NCBI RefSeq assembly: GCF_001641265.1
Contig: NW_020167542.1
Location: 310,001 to 374,000, forward strand
Origin: Pseudogymnoascus destructans
Lineage: Eukaryota > Ascomycota > Leotiomycetes > Thelebolales > Thelebolaceae
Reading direction: 5' to 3'
DNA length: 64,000 bases
Below are positions 12,978 through 23,986 of this stretch, one piece after another. The translations under genes were made by a program, and so were the position numbers. Each line of letters starts with the position of its first letter. Positions within the stretch are counted from its first letter, which is position 1. The notes beneath the pieces are model-generated. The model did not search any database, was not told the origin of the DNA, and saw only the letters and a program-made list of their open reading frames with translations.

Positions 12978-14699
12978 ATGGCGCCGGAGAGCTATAAGAG
13001 TTGGGAGGAGATGGGGGAAGATAGGGAGCAGCGCATCGCTGAGCTCAAGGTATGTCCAGATCACTCTGTAGGGGGGTGGAAAACGCGCATAATTTGTGCT
13101 AACAAGGTATCTGCTCAGCCGCGCTATTGCCCGCCCTTGGATGAATCGATGTTCCTGGCAATCCTGTCAGATTACGATCTCTCGTTCCCGAAAGACTCAG
13201 AGGATGCGTGCAAGACCCTAGACATGCTGGCGGAAGATGCGTATGCTGAGGAATCTACGGGGTTCGATCCGAGTGGGGGCAGTGGTGCGCCGGTAGATGG
13301 GGTGGCGCAGGATAATAGTGAGGGGCATAGCACGTTTGCTTGGAGTAGTACGACGGATGATACGTCGTTCAGCCAGGGCTTTGCGACTCTTGGCCTCGAT
13401 GGGTCGGATTTACAGAACTTGAAGGATAAGGCTGCGGGGGGGGGGGCTAATAGCTATGATGCCCAGTTCAAAGGGATGGATCTCGCTGCGAAGGAGGCTG
13501 TACTCTTCGAAACATTCCCTGGCCTGAAGCCGTATGATATTAAGCATACGCTCAAAAAGTGCAAGGGTGGTACTGAGAAGGCCATGGAAGAACTGCTGAA
13601 CCAAGTCTACCTTGAAGAAAACGTTGGTCGACGACAGGGGATCGAGGGGTTCTCAGAGAGCGATATCCCACCTGTTAAAAAGAAGGGCCGGAATCGAAGG
13701 CGACAGGAAGCATCTGCGCAAAATTATGTCTCGACGACTTCTGATACACGTCTGGAGGTTGCTGAGAGCAAGTGGGAGAGCGCCAGACGCGATGTAGACA
13801 CCATTTCAAACCTTACTGGCGTGCCAACCAAGCAGGTCAGCTCACTATACCACAAACACGGCACTCTTATCCCGCCTGTCCTCAACGCCATCATCGACGC
13901 CCACCAAGAGCTAGGAATCGACGATAATGACAGCTCTATGCATCTTAAAGCCTTGGAGCTGAACCAAGACTACCCCGCCATTCCCATCACGAGGCATCTA
14001 GCTATCATCCAGATATGCACCACCGCACACTCATTACCCCGCGACCTCGTCAGGGCCCTTACATCTCGGTCATCCAGCAGCGGTGCACAATCCCCTACGA
14101 GCCCCATCCAGCTAGAATTCCGCCTCGCACCCCCCGACCTGTCTGGCCCCTCCGAGAGCAAGCTGAAGCCAAAATCCCACAACGCCGTTTACACCGATGG
14201 ACAAAGCTCGCAGCAGACCTCCGCTTACGCCACAGATGGAAAGGACTACAAAACCCTCCGCAACGAAGCCTTCAACCAAGCCACCGCCGCCTACCGGAAA
14301 TGCAAGTCCGACCGCCTGATGGGCAGCGCGGCAGCGTACTACTCCTCCGTCGGCCGAGACTACGACGCAAAAGCTAAGAGCGCCGTATCAGCTACCGCGG
14401 ACGCAACGGCCGCGCGGCAGTCGACTACGTCACAGCTGGACCTTCACGGGATTGGCGTAGCGGACGCGGTGCGCATCGCGAGGGAGACGGTGACTGCGTG
14501 GTGGGTTGGCCTGGGGGATCGAGTGAATGGACATGGGGGGTATAAGATTATTACGGGGAAGGGGACGCATAGTGAGGGGGGCGTGGCGAGGGTTGGGCCG
14601 GCGGTTAGTAGGATGTTGATTCGGGAGGGGTGGAGGGTGGAGGTGGGGAGTGGGTCGATGGTTGTTACGGGGGTGGTGAAGGTGGGGAAGGGGATGTGA
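12978..14699 (+). CDS. CUE and Smr domain protein (Cue2-like no-go decay endonuclease)
   Basis: There are two exons, 12978-13049 and 13119-14699, giving 550 residues. The 69-nt intron (GTATGT, GCTAAC branch site, CAG) is a multiple of three without a stop, so an unspliced in-frame form would add 23 residues. A CUE-type ubiquitin-binding helical bundle lies around residues 160-210 (KEAVLFETFPGLKPYDIK, EKAMEELLNQVYLEE). A DUF1771 helix pair follows (YKTLRNEAFNQATAAYRKC). The C-terminal Smr domain has the hallmark LDLHGIGVADAV and the nuclease-type turn ITGKGTHSEGG. In yeast, Cue2 with this architecture cuts mRNA in collided ribosomes. The assignment here is by domain layout. The gene is monocistronic with Gly-rich, G-heavy codon use at the 3' end. 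Confidence 0.85.
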   Translation: MAPESYKSWEEMGEDREQRIAELKVCPDHSVGGWKTRIICANKVSAQPRYCPPLDESMFLAILSDYDLSFPKDSEDACKTLDMLAEDAYAEESTGFDPSGGSGAPVDGVAQDNSEGHSTFAWSSTTDDTSFSQGFATLGLDGSDLQNLKDKAAGGGANSYDAQFKGMDLAAKEAVLFETFPGLKPYDIKHTLKKCKGGTEKAMEELLNQVYLEENVGRRQGIEGFSESDIPPVKKKGRNRRRQEASAQNYVSTTSDTRLEVAESKWESARRDVDTISNLTGVPTKQVSSLYHKHGTLIPPVLNAIIDAHQELGIDDNDSSMHLKALELNQDYPAIPITRHLAIIQICTTAHSLPRDLVRALTSRSSSSGAQSPTSPIQLEFRLAPPDLSGPSESKLKPKSHNAVYTDGQSSQQTSAYATDGKDYKTLRNEAFNQATAAYRKCKSDRLMGSAAAYYSSVGRDYDAKAKSAVSATADATAARQSTTSQLDLHGIGVADAVRIARETVTAWWVGLGDRVNGHGGYKIITGKGTHSEGGVARVGPAVSRMLIREGWRVEVGSGSMVVTGVVKVGKGM

Positions 14700-15016
14700 T
14701 TTGATTTACTTTGATGTTTTTGAAGCATGGCGTTGGGTTGGGGTGTTTGGATAGCCTGGGTATAGCGGGCGAGAGCCATATCTTAGAGCGGGTGCGTCGA
14801 TGTCTTGTGTAAGGAATATCTACGGCAATACAGCGTTGCTTTTCTATATCGGTGTTAGATTTACCTACGTGGATAGAGCGTTGTTTTTGTTGAGCAGTGT
14901 TAGATTTCATAAGCAGCCGAATGTCAGTATATACACGACCATAATTCTTGGGCCAAAACTGGGTAGTAATGTTTATTCAGACAGGCAACTTATAATATAT
15001 ATCCCCATCTCTAACC
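14700..15016. other. Convergent intergenic region
   Basis: This is the space between the 3' ends of the plus-strand Cue2-like gene and the minus-strand E1-alpha gene. It contains AT-rich stretches near 14930-15005 suited to 3' end formation. No gene is seen. Confidence 0.5.
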
Positions 15017-16497
15017 CTATAACGAGTCCTTCCCCTTGTCATACTCCGACAAATCATACTCATCAGGATACCTCTCCAAAATATCCTTCAACTCCGCCCT
15101 CTGCGCCTTCAGCTCCGGCGTCAACTCCTCATAAATATCCTCAAACATACTCAAGATCTCCGGCTTCTTCTCCTTCTCCGCCGCCGAAAACGCCTTCAGC
15201 AGCTTCTTCTTGATCGACAACCGCGCCTCCGTCTCCTTCGCATCATCCCACAGCCCCTCGTTCTCGAGGTACTTCCGGAAGCGCGTGATTGGGTTGTCAC
15301 GGCGCTTCCAGTCCTCGACTTCTACGCGTGCGCGGTAGGCGAACGAGTCATCCGATGTGCTGTGGTGGGACACGCGGTAGGACATCGCTTCGATGAAGAC
15401 TGGCTTTGCCTCACCGCCGTCTGATGTGCCGAGGCAGAGACCCTTGGCTCTCTTGGTGGCTTCCCGCACGGCGAGGATATCATTTCCATCAACACGGATG
15501 CTGTTGATCCCGTACCCCGCAGCACGGCTGACGATTCCATCACCGCGGTACTGATCAGCCGTCGGCGTGGAGATCGCATACCCATTATTGCGGCAGATGA
15601 AAAGCACCGGGCATCCGCGCGTAGCCGCAATATTAAATGCAGCGTGGAAATCACCCTCAGACGCCGCGCCCTCGCCAAAGAGGCAAACAGCGATGCGTGG
15701 CGTGGACTTGGGGCTGCTCAGGTGCTGCATCTTCAAGGCGTAGGCGGCGCCGGCGGCATGGGGCAGTTGGGTGGCTAGGGGGGAGGAGATGGTGTGCACG
15801 TTCAGGGCGGTGCTGCCGTAGTGGATGGGCATGTTGCGGCCGCGGCCGGGGTCTTTGGTGTTGGCGAAGAGCTGGGACATGGCGTCCGTGAAGGTGAAGC
15901 CGCGTTGCATCAGGAAGCCGACTTCGCGGTATTGGGCGAAGGCTACGTCTTCGACGGATAGGGCTGAGGAGGAGCCTACTGCGATTCCTTCCTGTAATTA
16001 GGTTAGACTTGTAGGTGGCAGAGTTGTGTGGGAAACTTACCTCTCCGCTGGACACCATGTAGAATGAAATACGACCTGGGCATAGGGTTAGCTGCCATGG
16101 AACTTAAGCTGGCCCTGGGACGAGCAGTCTACACACCTTGCCGCTGAGCATCAAGACAGATAAGATCCATTATGCTGACTCCCAACATATCAGTATATAG
16201 CTTTACCGCCTCCTCATCACTAAAATCTCGTTTGTAGGCCTTGTCAACAATGACGCCCTCGCTGTCCATGACCCTGTAGCACGATATAACGTCATTATCT
16301 TTCGGGTTATGGAAATTCAAGTCGGTGGTGAATTTGGCCTCCAGGGCACCAGGGAATCGTAGTCGATCATCTTTGTGCTCGCCCGATCGTTGAGGGGCTC
16401 TCGAGAAGCATCGTCGTGCGGCAACCGGGCAGACTGACGATAATGATAATGAGCGTCCAGCTCGCGCCAAACAAGCTCTTGGGATACGGGGATTCAT
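15017..16497 (-). CDS. Branched-chain 2-oxoacid dehydrogenase E1 subunit alpha, mitochondrial
   Basis: There are three exons on the minus strand, 16497-16137, 16075-16041 (only 35 nt) and 15991-15017, giving 456 residues. This is the thiamine-diphosphate subunit that decarboxylates the 2-oxoacids of Leu, Ile and Val in the mitochondrial matrix. The N-terminus is Arg-rich and non-acidic (RIPRACLARAGRSLSL), as in a targeting peptide. The cofactor region contains ISFYMVSSGEEGIAVGSS, HTISSPLATQLPHAAGAAYA and the ThDP/Mg motif GEGAASEGDFHAAFN...RNNGY. The phosphorylation loop YRVSHHSTSDDSFAYR matches the regulated Ser loop of the mammalian enzyme. In-frame codons upstream of 16497 extend into the promoter but lack a targeting pattern. 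The gene is divergent from COQ5. Confidence 0.95.
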
Positions 16498-16880
16498 GGT
16501 TGTAGGATGATGATTATTGCATGCTGTCTGCCACCGAGAAACATTTATTTCCTCTCGTAGTTTCCCCTCAAAGCCAGAGCGGATCCCCTCAACGTCGATG
16601 TTCACTTGTTCGCCAGCAGACCGTGGGGAAGGTGGACACCAACCTAAGCCGCCGCTATCCGACTCGCTCTGGTTCGGTCTGTCTTCACTGTTTTGGGGTA
16701 ACTCAATGGATGGCTTACGTAAGAATCGCTCCTGTGTCCCATGCACGATGCATCCTTACGTAAGCACGCGGCTGCTCGGAGGCTTAGCTTATTCTTGGCG
16801 CTGGGAAGCTTTCCATAGCGTAGCCTTGCTTGAAGCCAACTCCAGATATAAAAAGATTCAACGCTGAATTGAGGAGCACA
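16498..16880. promoter_or_regulatory. Bidirectional promoter region, E1-alpha / COQ5
   Basis: 383 bases separate the two divergent start codons. Two 'CTTACGTAAG'-like palindromic stretches (around 16718 and 16754) are present, each centred on TTACGTAA, a possible bZIP/CREB-type site. This is inferred from sequence only. No TATA box is obvious on either side except TATAAAAA near 16848, about 30 bases ahead of the COQ5 ATG. Confidence 0.4.
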
Positions 16881-17905
16881 ATGGCCTCAAGAACATTATG
16901 CAGGCCTTTGGCAAGGTCCGCATTCAGGGCTACCGCACCTTCAAGGTCCTTTACGGCATCAACTCTAGCCCGCCAGGCGCAAGGGTCACCAAACCCGCAA
17001 CAACAGAACGGGGAGAAATATACTCACTTCGGCTTCGAGAATGTTGCAGAGCATGAGAAGGCACAGAGAGGTACGCCCTTCCCTTCCCCTCCCTAGTCTC
17101 TCTCCTTTCCCCCCAGCTCCCTCCTAACCACCCCCCAGTCGCCGGCGTCTTCTCCTCCGTCGCCAGCTCCTACGACACCATGAACGACCTCATGTCCCTC
17201 GGCATCCACCGCCTCTGGAAAGACCACTTCGTGCGCTCCCTCAACCCCGGCTCCAACTCCGGCTCCCTCACACCCACTACCGGCCCCTCCCCCTCTCAGG
17301 GCTGGAACATCCTCGACATCGCCGGCGGCACCGGCGACATCGCATTCCGCATGCTCGACCACGCGCACAACGTGAACCATTCCCCCCACACCCGCGTCAC
17401 CGTCTCTGATATCAACCCCGACATGCTCGCCGAGGGCCGCAAGCGCTCGCTCGAGACGCCGTATGCGAACTCCAAGAACCTGGATTTCCTTGTCGCGAAT
17501 GCGGAGGAGCTCCCTATTCCGGATAATAGCGTGGATCTGTACACTGTGGCGTTCGGGATCAGGAATTTCACCGACAAGGAGAAGGCGCTGCGCGAGGCGT
17601 ACCGCGTGCTCAAGCCTGGTGGAGTGTTTGCGTGCCTCGAGTTCAGTGGGGTCACGAACCCGCTATTCGAGGCGGTGTATAAGAGGTGGAGCTTTGGCGC
17701 GATTCCTTTGATCGGCCAGCTCGTTGCGGGGGATAGGGCGAGCTACCAGTATTTGGTTGAGAGCATTGAGAAGTTCCCGAGGCAGGATGAGTGGAAGAAC
17801 ATGATCCAGGCTGCTGGGTTCGTGGTCCCAGGGAAGGGGTGGGAGGATTTGACTGGTGGAATCGCCGCGATTCACAAGGGTATCAAGCCGGTTGAGAAGT
17901 TGTAA
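16881..17905 (+). CDS. COQ5: 2-methoxy-6-polyprenyl-1,4-benzoquinol methylase, mitochondrial
   Basis: There are two exons, 16881-17070 and 17139-17905, giving 318 residues. The enzyme is the C-methyltransferase of ubiquinone synthesis on the matrix side of the inner membrane. The N-terminus is a clear targeting peptide (RTLCRPLARSAFRATAPSRS). After the intron come VFSSVASSYDTMND and LGIHRLWKD, typical of UbiE/COQ5. The SAM-binding motif is NILDIAGGTGDIAF. Other family motifs are NPDMLAEGR, VDLYTVAFGIRNF, REAYRVLKPGG and LEFS. A short insertion of Ser/Thr/Pro (SNSGSLTPTTGPSPS) lies before the SAM motif, as in other filamentous fungi. Length is normal. Confidence 0.96.
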
Positions 17906-18360
17906 GGCAATCCCTTCACACTTATGTTCTATTTTGTACAGTATATTACAGGAATGGCATGGCACGGCGTATCAGAAGGCAAGCGTGGGAGTAGTATTAT
18001 AGAGCACACAGGCTCAAGTGTATCATATCTGATTTTTCTATGCCACATCTTCATCTCCGTCCCCATGGGCAACCACGAAAGCGTGACCTTATAAATACAC
18101 GCAGCGCCAGTGCTTGCAAGAGGCAGAGGAGTACTATGCTCAGAAATACAAGGAAGGAAACGTAATAGCTATCATCGCAATCAACGTGATAAACGTGAGG
18201 CGTAAGCTAAAGGTAACTCCAGCCCCATCTCAAAGAATCCCGAATACAAGTAATGCCTAGTCGCCTACGACAAGAGAAATGTGGCCATTAAGGTTATCAT
18301 GTATCGAGAATGTTGGTGGAACAATGCGACAAGGTAAAAGGTATATCGTGAATGCAAGAC
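17906..18360. other. Convergent intergenic region
   Basis: 455 bases lie between the COQ5 stop and the stop of the minus-strand DUF2433 gene. Nothing is recognised beyond AT-rich probable 3' untranslated sequence. Confidence 0.45.
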
Positions 18361-20747
18361 TTAAGAAGTAGGCGCGGTCGATGTCGCCGGAGCAGCTGGC
18401 GCCGATGTCGTAGGCGAGGTGTTGCCGTCGCCCTTGAAGCTACCTCTTCCACCGCGAGCGCGTCCTCCCCTCTCGGTGCTGCCTCGTCCACCTCTGGCTC
18501 CACCACGACCACGTCCGCCACGGCCACTCTCGCTGTCGCTGGCGCCTCCTGCGCTTCTATACCCGGCCTGTGGCGCGTTTGGGTTGCTGCCACCGCGGCT
18601 GCTGCCCCAGTTGCCGGCACCGCCACGGCTAGATGGGTAAGTGCCCCTGCTATCCTTGGCAAGGAAAATCTTCACGAGCGGCCTGCTGCGATCCTCCATG
18701 GAACGAGTCTTGACATCATCTGAGAGGCGTGCCAGTGCCTCATCTCTCTCCTCGGTTGTTTTGAACTGAACAACCTTGTTAGATTGGCCCCATTTGTCGA
18801 TCTTCGCGATCTTGGCCTTATCCTCCTCAACGAAGAGATCCCTAACAGCTTCGTCGGTTTGAACGTTCATAACAAACAGGCCGATGATATCCTGGGACTT
18901 CTGAGCTGGCGAAGCTGCAGCATCTGCAGAACCGTTGGTTGTCGATCCATTGGCACCAGCCGCGGGAGTCTTCTCATTCTCCTTGGAGGCAGTAGGAAGG
19001 TTGACTACGTTCTGAGCCGGTTGGGGGGTGGCTGGCTTCTGTCCTTGGAATGGGGCAGGCGAGCCTGTTGCGCGTGGAGGGTTGCTTGCTGGACCTCTTG
19101 GCTGCTGCTGCTGGTTTGACGCACGTTGCTGTGGAGCATTAAATAGCTGCGATGCAGCTGGTCCTGCAGGAGAACGGCTTTGGGCCGGTCCAGTTGGCGC
19201 CGAGGCGAGTGCGTGGCTTGCTCCAGGAGTGCCAGATCCCGTCGCCGGTGCTTGGGCAGGCTGTTGCTGGTTGGCCTGGGCCGGGTGTTGCTTGGCACCA
19301 CGGTGGGCGAAGTTGAAGCCTTGGGCTCTCATTTCGGTTCCGATTCTGCCATCCTGGATCTCCAGAACCAACCATCCAAATGCTGCGTCTGCCAAGTTGA
19401 AGTTCCACATGTTCTTAAAGGCACTTTCGTCAACTTGTCCAATAGCCGTAGCATTAGAACCACCAACAGGGCCGCCGAATGGGTTACCACCGTGGGCAGT
19501 CGTGGGCATCTTCTCAACTATGCCGAGGGCATTGTTCAGGAGATTTTGCTGTGCCTCATTTTGTTGGATCGCTGGCTGAACCTCACCCTTGACAGTCTCC
19601 CATACGTCGTTGAACGATGCCTTGGAGGCAGCGAGCTTGCCACGGTAATGGTCAAGAGTAGGGTTGACACTGAACTCGTTGTAAGAGCTACCGTAGCGGA
19701 AATGAAGACCAGCGGAGATTGAGAAGTCTGCCTTCAAGGTGACAGACAACTGGTTCAGAATTCCCTCCCTGGCGGGCGATGCATGCGTAATGAAAACACG
19801 CGTCTCCGTTGGATCGTACACGCGGTTTGCAGTATCTACCAACTCACCCATCTGCAGTAGAGTGGTCCACATGGTTCCTTGTCCTCCAGCAATGGTGGTG
19901 CGACCTTCGCCATTGTCGAACAGCTTGTGCATGACAACTGCTCCGCCAAGTCCTAACAGACGCAGCTTAACACCTCCAACCTCCAGGAGCATCGAGCGCG
20001 CCTCATCGATAATGTGAAGCTTGTCGACTTTGTATTCACCAGATCGGAACTTCTCCAGCACTCTGACATCCTCGCAAGCTCCCCAGACGGTGTAGACGGG
20101 AACATCTAGCTTGAGCGATCCATTGAGGAAAGATGGAAGCTCGGAGAGAGGTAGATCGCTCGCTGGGAAGCGGGACTTTACTGGTCCTGTTTGCCCTGGT
20201 TGCTGAATTGCCTTCTTTATTGGTTCGGAAATCAAAGGTGAGTATTGGGCGACATGCTTGAGGGTCCTAATCACATAAAGTCAGCAATGCGATACTGCGA
20301 TCTAAAGCACATGATGTGCTTACTTGTCTGCGATACGATCCAGGGAGGTCTCATCGTAGAAACCAAAGTCGCCAGTGTGTATGATGTGGTCGGCGCGAGC
20401 TTGTTTCGCGAGTTCGTTCAGCGATCTTAAGTTGCCTTCAGTAGCGTTAGTATTTAGCGTCGATGGTAGTGAGATTGGAACACACCTCGAACGTCTGCGA
20501 CGCAAAGTACTCTGACACCCCCAGTTTGTATGACACGTCCGTGGTTCGGAAGAAGAGGTGCAGCTCCTTGTGATAGGCCGGTGTGACCTGCTGTGGCGCC
20601 GTTGGGAAGATAGCCTCCTTGGTTGTTGTAGGTATGGGGACGCTGCTTCATGGTAGTGATTAGCCTCAGTCCATTTAGCTTCGGGGTGGCTCGAGAGCCT
20701 GGGTGGTGCGGGTGTTGTTGTGCAGCCAAATTAATAGCTGCAGTCAT
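18361..20747 (-). CDS. DUF2433 / calcineurin-like phosphoesterase-type protein with RGG tail
   Basis: There are three exons on the minus strand, 20747-20486, 20435-20324 and 20266-18361, giving 759 residues. Intron 1 has a perfect TACTAAC branch site. The N-terminal half resembles metallophosphoesterases. It shows VRVLCVADVRGNLRSLN (Asp of the D-x-H type motif replaced by D-V-R), then HIIHTGDFGFYDE (GD motif) and VYTVWGACEDVRVL. Further on come LRLLGLGGAVV and VFITHASPAREGIL (the usual H-x-H becomes ITHASP). Key metal ligands are therefore partly changed, as I recall for fungal DUF2433 proteins. The C-terminal third is Ala/Pro/Gln-rich, then has an RRM-like or MIF4G-like short compact segment (IIGLFVMNVQTDEAVRDLF). 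It ends in a strongly Arg-Gly-rich stretch (GRGGRGRGGARGG), suggesting RNA binding. The specific role is unknown. Confidence 0.75.
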
Positions 20748-21350
20748 TTTGAGAGATTGGGCAGCTGAAACTGCAGGTGGCGTGGTGTAGGTACGTGAAG
20801 TTTTTGAGGCTGAAGTATGAGGAGAGACGGGAGGGAAGGGTTTAACTAACAGAAGCCATTATATTGAGATGGGGTGGTGCACGTCGCGCAGTTCAAGGAA
20901 GGTGTCGTGGAGACTTTGTATCCCAGTTAACAGAAGGAACGAAGATGGTGTGGTGGTCGGGGTGTAAAGTATAGAGGGAATTGTAGTGTAGATGCACAAA
21001 GTTTGAGGAAGGAGGAAAGAGAGATGGAATTGAGTTGCGATAGTAGTAAGTAAGGTAGGAGGATCTTTATGCACCAGCAACAATTGACGGAACTTCTGGT
21101 CTGAGATTGCCTGGTTGAGCGTAGCGTCCTTTGGTCTCATTGGCGAACAAACGCGTTGAAGGCCTCGCCTCCTTAACAAAACAGAGTAAATCCGTAAAAG
21201 GGAAGAGGTTCGATTCATGGTGAATTCACCATTCTGGTCATCTTTATTATATTTATATAGTTCAATTACATTATTATTATCGGGTTAAAACTGTGAGTGG
21301 GGGGGTATCACTGTAGCTAGGGTGCAGTGATGGCTTCACACCAGCCATCA
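20748..21350. other. Promoter region of DUF2433 gene and 3' flank of GEM1
   Basis: 603 bases without a supported gene. The part near 20748-20860 should be the leader of the minus-strand DUF2433 gene. A minus-strand frame of 119 codons (20859-21218) has no recognisable content. AT-rich sequence at 21240-21285 is probably a promoter element or the GEM1 3' end. Confidence 0.4.
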
Positions 21351-23309
21351 TCAAGAAACGGCCGTTGTCCTTCTCCAAATCATTATTGCCGCGACCGCCG
21401 CGCATACAGTTGCTCCCAGGGCTACGTATAGGCCCGTCCTGTCCGGAGGCTCTTCCTCGCTCTTTGGGAATGCGATGCTGGGGTTGATGGCCGCTTCAGC
21501 TAGTGTGACAAACAGTTCGCTAATGCTATGCCATGTAACGCTGACATGGAGAGGCGCATTCATCATCAGGCCAACAGTGTACTGGTCTGGTTGCTGCTCG
21601 CTCCTCTGCGTTGTCTTGTCGAGGTCTGCTTTGAGGGCAACATAGATATTCGGAAGATCATCGAGGTGTGGGTACTTCTTCCGCAGATTGACAATGTGAG
21701 AAAATGAATCGGGATCGGACGAGTCGTAGGTGTAACAGATAAGATCGCATGCCTCCAGTTTCGATGTATTCTCCAGGATGGCAGGTTCTAGCTCGCCAAG
21801 CTCCTCCAAAATGAGGTAGCATTGCTTGCCGCCCTGAAGCTCCACACTATTGACAGCAGTGCGAGGTTTGATAGTCGGATGATACAGCGAATCGAATGGC
21901 CGGTTGAGGAAGGCATCCAGGAGCGACGATTTTCCAGAACCTGGGGCCCCGAGAACGTAACACAGCATAACATTGCGTTCAACACGGCCTGGTCGTCGGC
22001 GCCTCTTGCGAGCCTTGGTTATTTTCAGGGCAGCCGTCGTAGATTCACGCGAACTTGTGGGTTCAAAGCCAAGGTAAGCCAGGTATGACAGAGTACTTTT
22101 CGGTTCAACAAACGTCGTCATACTCCATTGGGCCAGCCAGCCTTGAAGAGTAACAAGGCCAGCATCATTGCGCACTGTAGAGGAAGGGAAGGAGGAGTCA
22201 TTCCATGATTGCGGTAAGCCAGGGGTTGGGGCGAACAGTGCGGCAAGTTCGTCATTGTTAAGTCCGCCATCGTTGTCCTTATCAAAGACCAGAAATAGAT
22301 CAACGAAGAACCGGTACCCTGCTGGGCTAAGTTCCGCTGAGGCGTACTCGGGGACATCAAACTTTGGGTTGAGGAAGCTATCTTTAAGGCTGAGACTGTC
22401 AGTGTACTGAAACGCCCTTAGGATGATCCAAATAGTCTCATGGCGACCCTTCTCCGCAAAAATCTTGTTTAGGTGTATAAACCCGTCAATATCAATACCC
22501 TGATCCACAGTTGATCTTTCGGAGCCCCGGGTTATGGATAGCTTGATGTTCTCAAGATCATCTGGCGACAAGGGTTTCTGGAAGCATTTGGCCTGAAAGG
22601 CATGCATCTCCTGGTCGTTCAAGTAGCCGTCCTGATCCTTATCACACAGATAGAAAATCCTACGTAGAGCAACTACTGCTGAAGGCTTCAGCACGCCTTC
22701 TTTCGAATCAAAAAGCGGAGCGATAGGGTGTGTCACAGCCTTTTGACACAGGAAGAAGACTTCGTTGACATTGTGATGTTCGCGCGCGCTTGTTCTGATG
22801 CAAGAATCGATTTCTTTGAACTCCGCCATCACCGGAAGCATCTCATCCTCGACAACTTGCGCAGTGGTGCCATTAGCTGTAATGTCGGACTTGTTTGCAC
22901 AAAGCACAACGGGAACGTTGACACCAAGTGACCGAAAATACGGCATCCAGAACAGAGCTACGCGCTCATAGCTGTAGTGGTCCGAGTATACCAGTAGTAT
23001 AACATTTGACTTTCGGATTTCTTTGCGCAAAGTATTTCTCTCTTGTGGCAGGGCAGATGTATCGACGATTGTCGTGGTAACATTCTCTGGGGTGCCGATG
23101 CTTGGTGGGATAGTGATATGTGGCAGAACCGACTGTATTTTATTCGTCACAAAGATGTCTTTCACCAGCGATGTTATCAAGCTGGACTTCCCCGTCCCTT
23201 CATCGCCGCAGACACATATGCGCACTAAAACGGTCAGTTACTATTCATCCAAAAAGTACTTATCTAACGCTGCAGCAGGGTTTCTCCGTTGTTACTGACC
23301 TGTCGCCAT
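21351..23309 (-). CDS. GEM1: Mitochondrial Rho GTPase (Miro)
   Basis: There are two exons on the minus strand, 23309-23300 (10 nt, encoding MAT plus one base) and 23224-21351, giving 627 residues. The product is a calcium-binding GTPase anchored in the outer mitochondrial membrane. It controls mitochondrial morphology and is part of the ERMES-associated regulation in yeast. The first GTPase domain starts with RICVCGDEGTGKSSLI and has CANKSD. EF-hand 1 has the loop DKDQDGYLNDQE and EF-hand 2 DKDNDGGLNNDE. The second GTPase domain has CYVLGAPGSGKSSLLDAF. The C-terminal membrane anchor is GLYVALGATVCAAVAAIMIW, followed by a few basic residues. The tiny first exon supplies the only ATG. A GTG at 23225 would otherwise open the frame. 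Confidence 0.96.
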
Positions 23310-23986
23310 GGAGCCGGCCACACACGCTACGAGCAGCCGATATGTTTATTGGCAGTCTTCACAGTCAATCATTGCGATCAACCTGAAGCCTGCGACAAGT
23401 CTCCGTGGAGATAGACAGCTCGGTCGATGGTTGCTGGTTTCTCCGGAGGTTGATTTGAGTTGGAACTCCTATCTATCGATTGCGAAAGGGAAGCTGTGGG
23501 CAACAGCTCTGTTTGTGACCCACCTTCGAACGCCGCGGAAGCCCGTGTCGGACTTTAAACGATGTACCCCGTTTTTCACGTGTGGGCGTATATCGCGGAC
23601 ACAATGGGAGACTCCTCAAGGAAAGAAATTCTGTTACACACAGATTTTACCAGTATTCTTTATAAGGACTAGATGAGATAGTGGCAGAACCGTCATTACT
23701 GCGTGCCATAATAACGTCAGATCAAGGATCCCCTCGCGGCACGAAGGCATGAGTGATCGCCAACTGTTCGAGAACACTGCTCCACTTACCCCACACTGTG
23801 GTAGACCCTCCACAAAGGCCTACAAAGGCAAGGTACTGTACAGGAATTGATCCAAGCAATTGAGCCGCCAGGCACTCAGTTCGACATCTCACCCCCAATC
23901 TCCTCTCTACAAAGGCTCAAGGCGACGACATACCTATCGCTCGCACTTTCAACAATCCAGCCGGCGAGTAAAAGACGTCAGCGATC
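23310..23986. promoter_or_regulatory. Divergent promoter region, GEM1 / creC
   Basis: 677 bases between divergent start codons. There is no supported gene and no clear TATA box. Short open frames across 23308-23676 and 23847-24000 show no protein similarity that I recognise. Confidence 0.4.

Noticed and set aside
20859..21218. 119-codon minus-strand open frame
   Set aside because: There is no recognisable domain and the composition is Leu/Thr-rich low complexity. It lies in the probable 5' region of the DUF2433 gene.
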